Origin: Welwitschia mirabilis
Taxonomy: Eukaryota > Gnetophyta > Gnetopsida > Welwitschiales
DNA: 64,000 nucleotides
Assembly: GCA_051453625.1 (NCBI GenBank)
Contig: JBOZIK010000001.1
Span: forward strand, 191,751,017-191,815,016
Reading direction: 5' to 3'
Positions 61,254 to 64,000 of the stretch are shown one piece after another (the first letter of the stretch is position 1; each line of letters begins with the position of its first letter). The notes beneath the pieces are model-generated. The model was not told where the DNA came from and ran no database searches. It worked only from the letters and a program-made list of their open reading frames with translations. A program made the translations under genes and the position numbers.

Positions 61254-62446
61254 ATTCTAAGGAGTACAAGGATGATCATCACTTAAATGAGTAAATCATA
61301 TTTTAATTCAAATATTTTTTTATAGTGACATTATATTTCTAGTTAAGAATTGTAGGTTTTTGTTCATAGGTTTTAGGTTTTTTAGTCTATATTAATAGTC
61401 TGTCATCCCCTTTGTTATCCACATGATATTAAGAATGATAACACAGATTTTGTAATTTATTTTATATCTATAAATTTTTCTTTCTATATTTGTAGTAGTA
61501 ATAAAATAACTATCATCTTCACTATCATTCCCATGACAATCTAGATGACAGCCTAATTTTCTGCTTATGGAAATTTCCTTTAATTTTAATGATACTCTTT
61601 TTTTTGTTATCTTCATTTCCTATGTCATCTCATGACTAGGTGGACAACTATTAATTATTTTTTATTTTGTTTTTATTGTTTTCTATTTGAAGTATGCTAT
61701 GATATGGTCAATTTTGGAAAGATATATAAAAATGAAAGGGTACTGATAGAAGAAATTATCATAGAAGGATTGGTTAACTTCAAATTAGAATGAGGTATGA
61801 AATACCCAGGTGCATACAATATTTTTTTAAGATCATTTTTTTAAGAATTTAATTTCAACAAAGATAATTTTACCTTGAATTTTAATTTTGATTAGTTATT
61901 TAAAGTATTATTGTATTTTCATTATTGTATTTTCACTATAGTTTAATAGGTTTATTTTTATAATTTTTGTTTTGTAGCATTAATAAGTATTGTTGTCCCC
62001 TTTATCATATCCATAATATAGTGAACAATAATTTAGATCTTTAGAATTATTTTTTTTGCAAGTTGTTTATAGATTTTATGAATCTACTTTTTATAGCATA
62101 ATAATATGTGAGCATTCTATTAGTAATCCATATGATGGTTAAAACGATGATCATTATGCATCTTTTAAGTGTTAAGAATCCAAATAATTCTAATAAAAAG
62201 ATGAAACCTCAAAGAAACTAGAACTTTATCTTCATTGTATATTTATTTTTCTTATCATCTTGAACTAGATTATCTTTTTCCATTATTCTCAATTACTTTA
62301 ATGAATAGTGATAAAAGGATCCTTGGGGAAATTCTTTTTGAAATGAGGAGAAATTTGAAAAATTTTGAGAATAATGGCAAGAAAACACTTTAAGAAATTT
62401 TTATAAAAAGAGGGAGAATAATACAAAATGATGTTAAGAGTAGGAA
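61254..62446 (+). other. Element J leader, unusually long
   Basis: About 1.2 kb of T-rich noncoding DNA with motif copies at about 61,402-61,437, 61,513-61,555, 61,618-61,650 and 61,995-62,030. It is roughly twice the leader of C (about 0.7 kb). No gag start recognised. Confidence 0.55.
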
Positions 62447-63829
62447 TTGGATCCATTCCTCATTTTAACCTTCTTATTTTTTTTCCTCTTCTTTAAAAAT
62501 TTATATAGAAATAACAATAATGATTTTCCACATTTTAGGGATTCCATCTCATTTAGAGAAACTCCTTATAATTATTTTTATCAATCTTATCCATTCCCCA
62601 TAAATTACTATGAAGATGATCCACCTCTTATGAACTACTATGAGAAAGAAAATGATACAATGTAAGAAATGATTAATGAAATGAAAAAGAATTAAGAAAA
62701 TACCGAACAAAAACCTAAAAAATATGATTAAGTTATTTCAACAAATACTATTACAAAATCAAGATTCTTTTACAATAAAACATCCTCAAGCCTATCGTAC
62801 TTCATCCTACCTTAAGAAAAATGAGGATAACTTAGAAATAAATGATAATGATTTTTACTTTCAAATAGAAAATGAAATTTTAGATCAGACTTCCACATCT
62901 TACTCATTAGAAGATGAGAAAAGAGGAGATAACAATAGCTCAACTCAATATTTAAATAATAAGGATGAGGATGACTATTCATTAGATGATGATAATGAGG
63001 TATTAGATTATATCCCTACCATTTATTTACTACTAGACAATCTAGACGAAAAATCCATTCATGAAGAATTTAAAAACTTTTTATTTTATAATGAAGATGA
63101 TGCTCACATTTATCTTGTTAATCTTTTTGATGAATCTAACAACTTAGAGAATGAGAGTCATTCTCTGTAAAAGAAGGAAGATATAATTACAAGCAATGAT
63201 GAGAAAAGTAAAGAAATAATTCAATGAAATAATGCTAAAGATGAAAATGAAGAAAATGACCAAAATGAAGGACTCATAAACTTCATATAGGATAGAATTA
63301 TTCATCCTAACCATGTTTCTTCATCCTTTTTACCTATGTCTTCATTTACAACTTCAAATCATATCCTTCCTTTCACTTCTACTTTCACTTCCACATTACC
63401 TTATGATGTTGATAATGATAACATTTCTTCATCTTTTCCATTTGAACCTTTATCTCATTCTCAAATCCATGTTCCTTTTCTTGAGTTTTATGAAATATAA
63501 TTTTGAAGGGTCTAGTCCTACTATATCTCACTCTCATCCTTTTAAAAATTCATGTGATACTCAAAGTAACATCCTTCCCTTTTCTTTCAAGTCCACTTGT
63601 CTTCTGTTTTTAATGATTATCCTTTTAAAAAGTTTGATTTGGAATGTCTTAGAATTTTAAATTGGGATGAACTTTATCTTTTTTATCCAAATACATGCTT
63701 AGAGCTAAATGTTAAAGATATTTTTAAGTATGTTAAACTTATCTTAATCACTCATCCTAGGAAGTTCCTTACAAATCCTTGGATCCAAATAATACCTTTA
63801 ATGTCTCCCATGTTTAATATCAAGCTTTA
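62447..63829 (+). pseudogene. Element J internal reading frame of unknown function, acidic and Asn/Asp/Ser-rich
   Basis: I do not recognise this protein. A coding-like frame runs about 460 codons with a few breaks. It begins hydrophobic (FLILTFLFFFLFF) and continues with YYEDDPPLMNYYEKEN to 62,665. After a frame change at about 62,725 it is open to 63,170 (148 codons), very rich in Asp, Glu, Asn and Ser (LDDDNEVLDYIPTIYLLLDN). It continues in the same frame past TAA, TGA and TAG stops through a Ser/Thr/Pro-rich part, shifts frame twice near 63,500 and 63,600, and ends in a better-ordered tail (FDLECLRILNWDELYLFYPN) with a stop at 63,827-63,829. No zinc knuckle, protease, RT or integrase motif. 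It could be an extra element ORF, a diverged gag, or captured host sequence. Confidence 0.5.
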
Positions 63830-64000
63830 AATTAAATATATATTTCAACTCTTTTATATTAAGAGTTTTATAAGACATTGTTTGTACATGAGTTATATAA
63901 ATTTTTTATCTATTATATTAATACCAAATCTTATGGAGACAAAATATCATATGGTTATGATAATCAGAAAAAACCTTATTTTCTTATTGAAAATCCATAT
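63830..64000 (+). other. Element J internal sequence running off the right edge
   Basis: AT-rich, nothing recognised in the last 170 bases. The rest of J and its 3' LTR lie outside. Confidence 0.4.

Noticed and set aside
1-64000. tRNA, rRNA, microRNA or ordinary host genes with exons
   Set aside because: I found no tRNA cloverleaf, conserved rRNA segment or exon-intron structure with recognisable host protein; primer-binding sites are only short complements to tRNA ends.

Overview
This is about 64 kb of plant nuclear DNA made almost entirely of old, nested LTR retrotransposons. It is very AT-rich, has no convincing host gene, tRNA or rRNA, and contains eight runs of N. The plant assignment rests on the element families. 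Most are Ty3/gypsy elements of the Athila/Tat type, shown by primer-binding sites matching the 3' end of plant tRNA-Asp and by Athila-style protease, reverse transcriptase (RT) and integrase. Two are Ty1/copia elements of the SIRE/Maximus type with tRNA-Met primer-binding sites. I cannot name the species. Every reading frame is broken, and many stops look like C-to-T or G-to-A changes (CAA, CAG, CGA or TGG to stop), as expected for methylated, silenced heterochromatin. I name the elements A to J, for this window only.

Layout, left to right. A (minus) runs from the left edge to 5,931: integrase, RNase H, RT, protease, gag and part of the leader. A gap and the end of a plus-strand LTR (6,032-6,111) follow. 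B (minus) has protease and gag (6,112-8,606), leader, primer-binding site and 5' LTR (to about 10,512). A leader-like remnant (10,513-11,096) leads to C (11,097-19,096, minus), a two-LTR element with a near-perfect 5-bp target duplication that keeps gag and protease but lacks RT and the integrase core. D follows: a leader remnant, a primer-binding site and an LTR (19,287-20,580) which also has a polypurine tract on its far side. It therefore doubles as the 3' LTR of the integrase fragment E' (20,930-21,582). After about 2.9 kb of unassigned repeats comes E (24,600-31,154, minus, gag to integrase plus 5' LTR).

Copia element F (31,401-45,079, minus) is split by copia element G (about 35,905-43,135, plus). 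G has both LTRs, primer site, gag, integrase, RT and RNase H, all decayed. An unassigned AT-rich stretch (45,080-46,904) leads to H (46,905-52,847, minus, truncated in integrase). The 5' LTR of H is again followed directly by a polypurine tract and the 3' part of I (52,848-59,940, minus), so H and I share one LTR. The 3' noncoding part of I holds a 1.1-kb direct duplication. J (from 59,941, plus) is inserted in the gag of I. It has a full 5' LTR and primer site, but where gag is expected it carries a broken reading frame rich in Asn, Asp and Ser (62,447-63,829) that I do not recognise.

Nothing here should make a working protein. The points of most interest are structural: two LTRs shared by neighbouring elements, elements that lost pol but moved as units (C, perhaps J), a short TCATC...GATGA motif repeated in LTRs and leaders of the whole gypsy group, ACGT-core palindromes repeated in the LTRs of copia G, and several gaps whose flanks show assembly trouble or collapsed LTRs.
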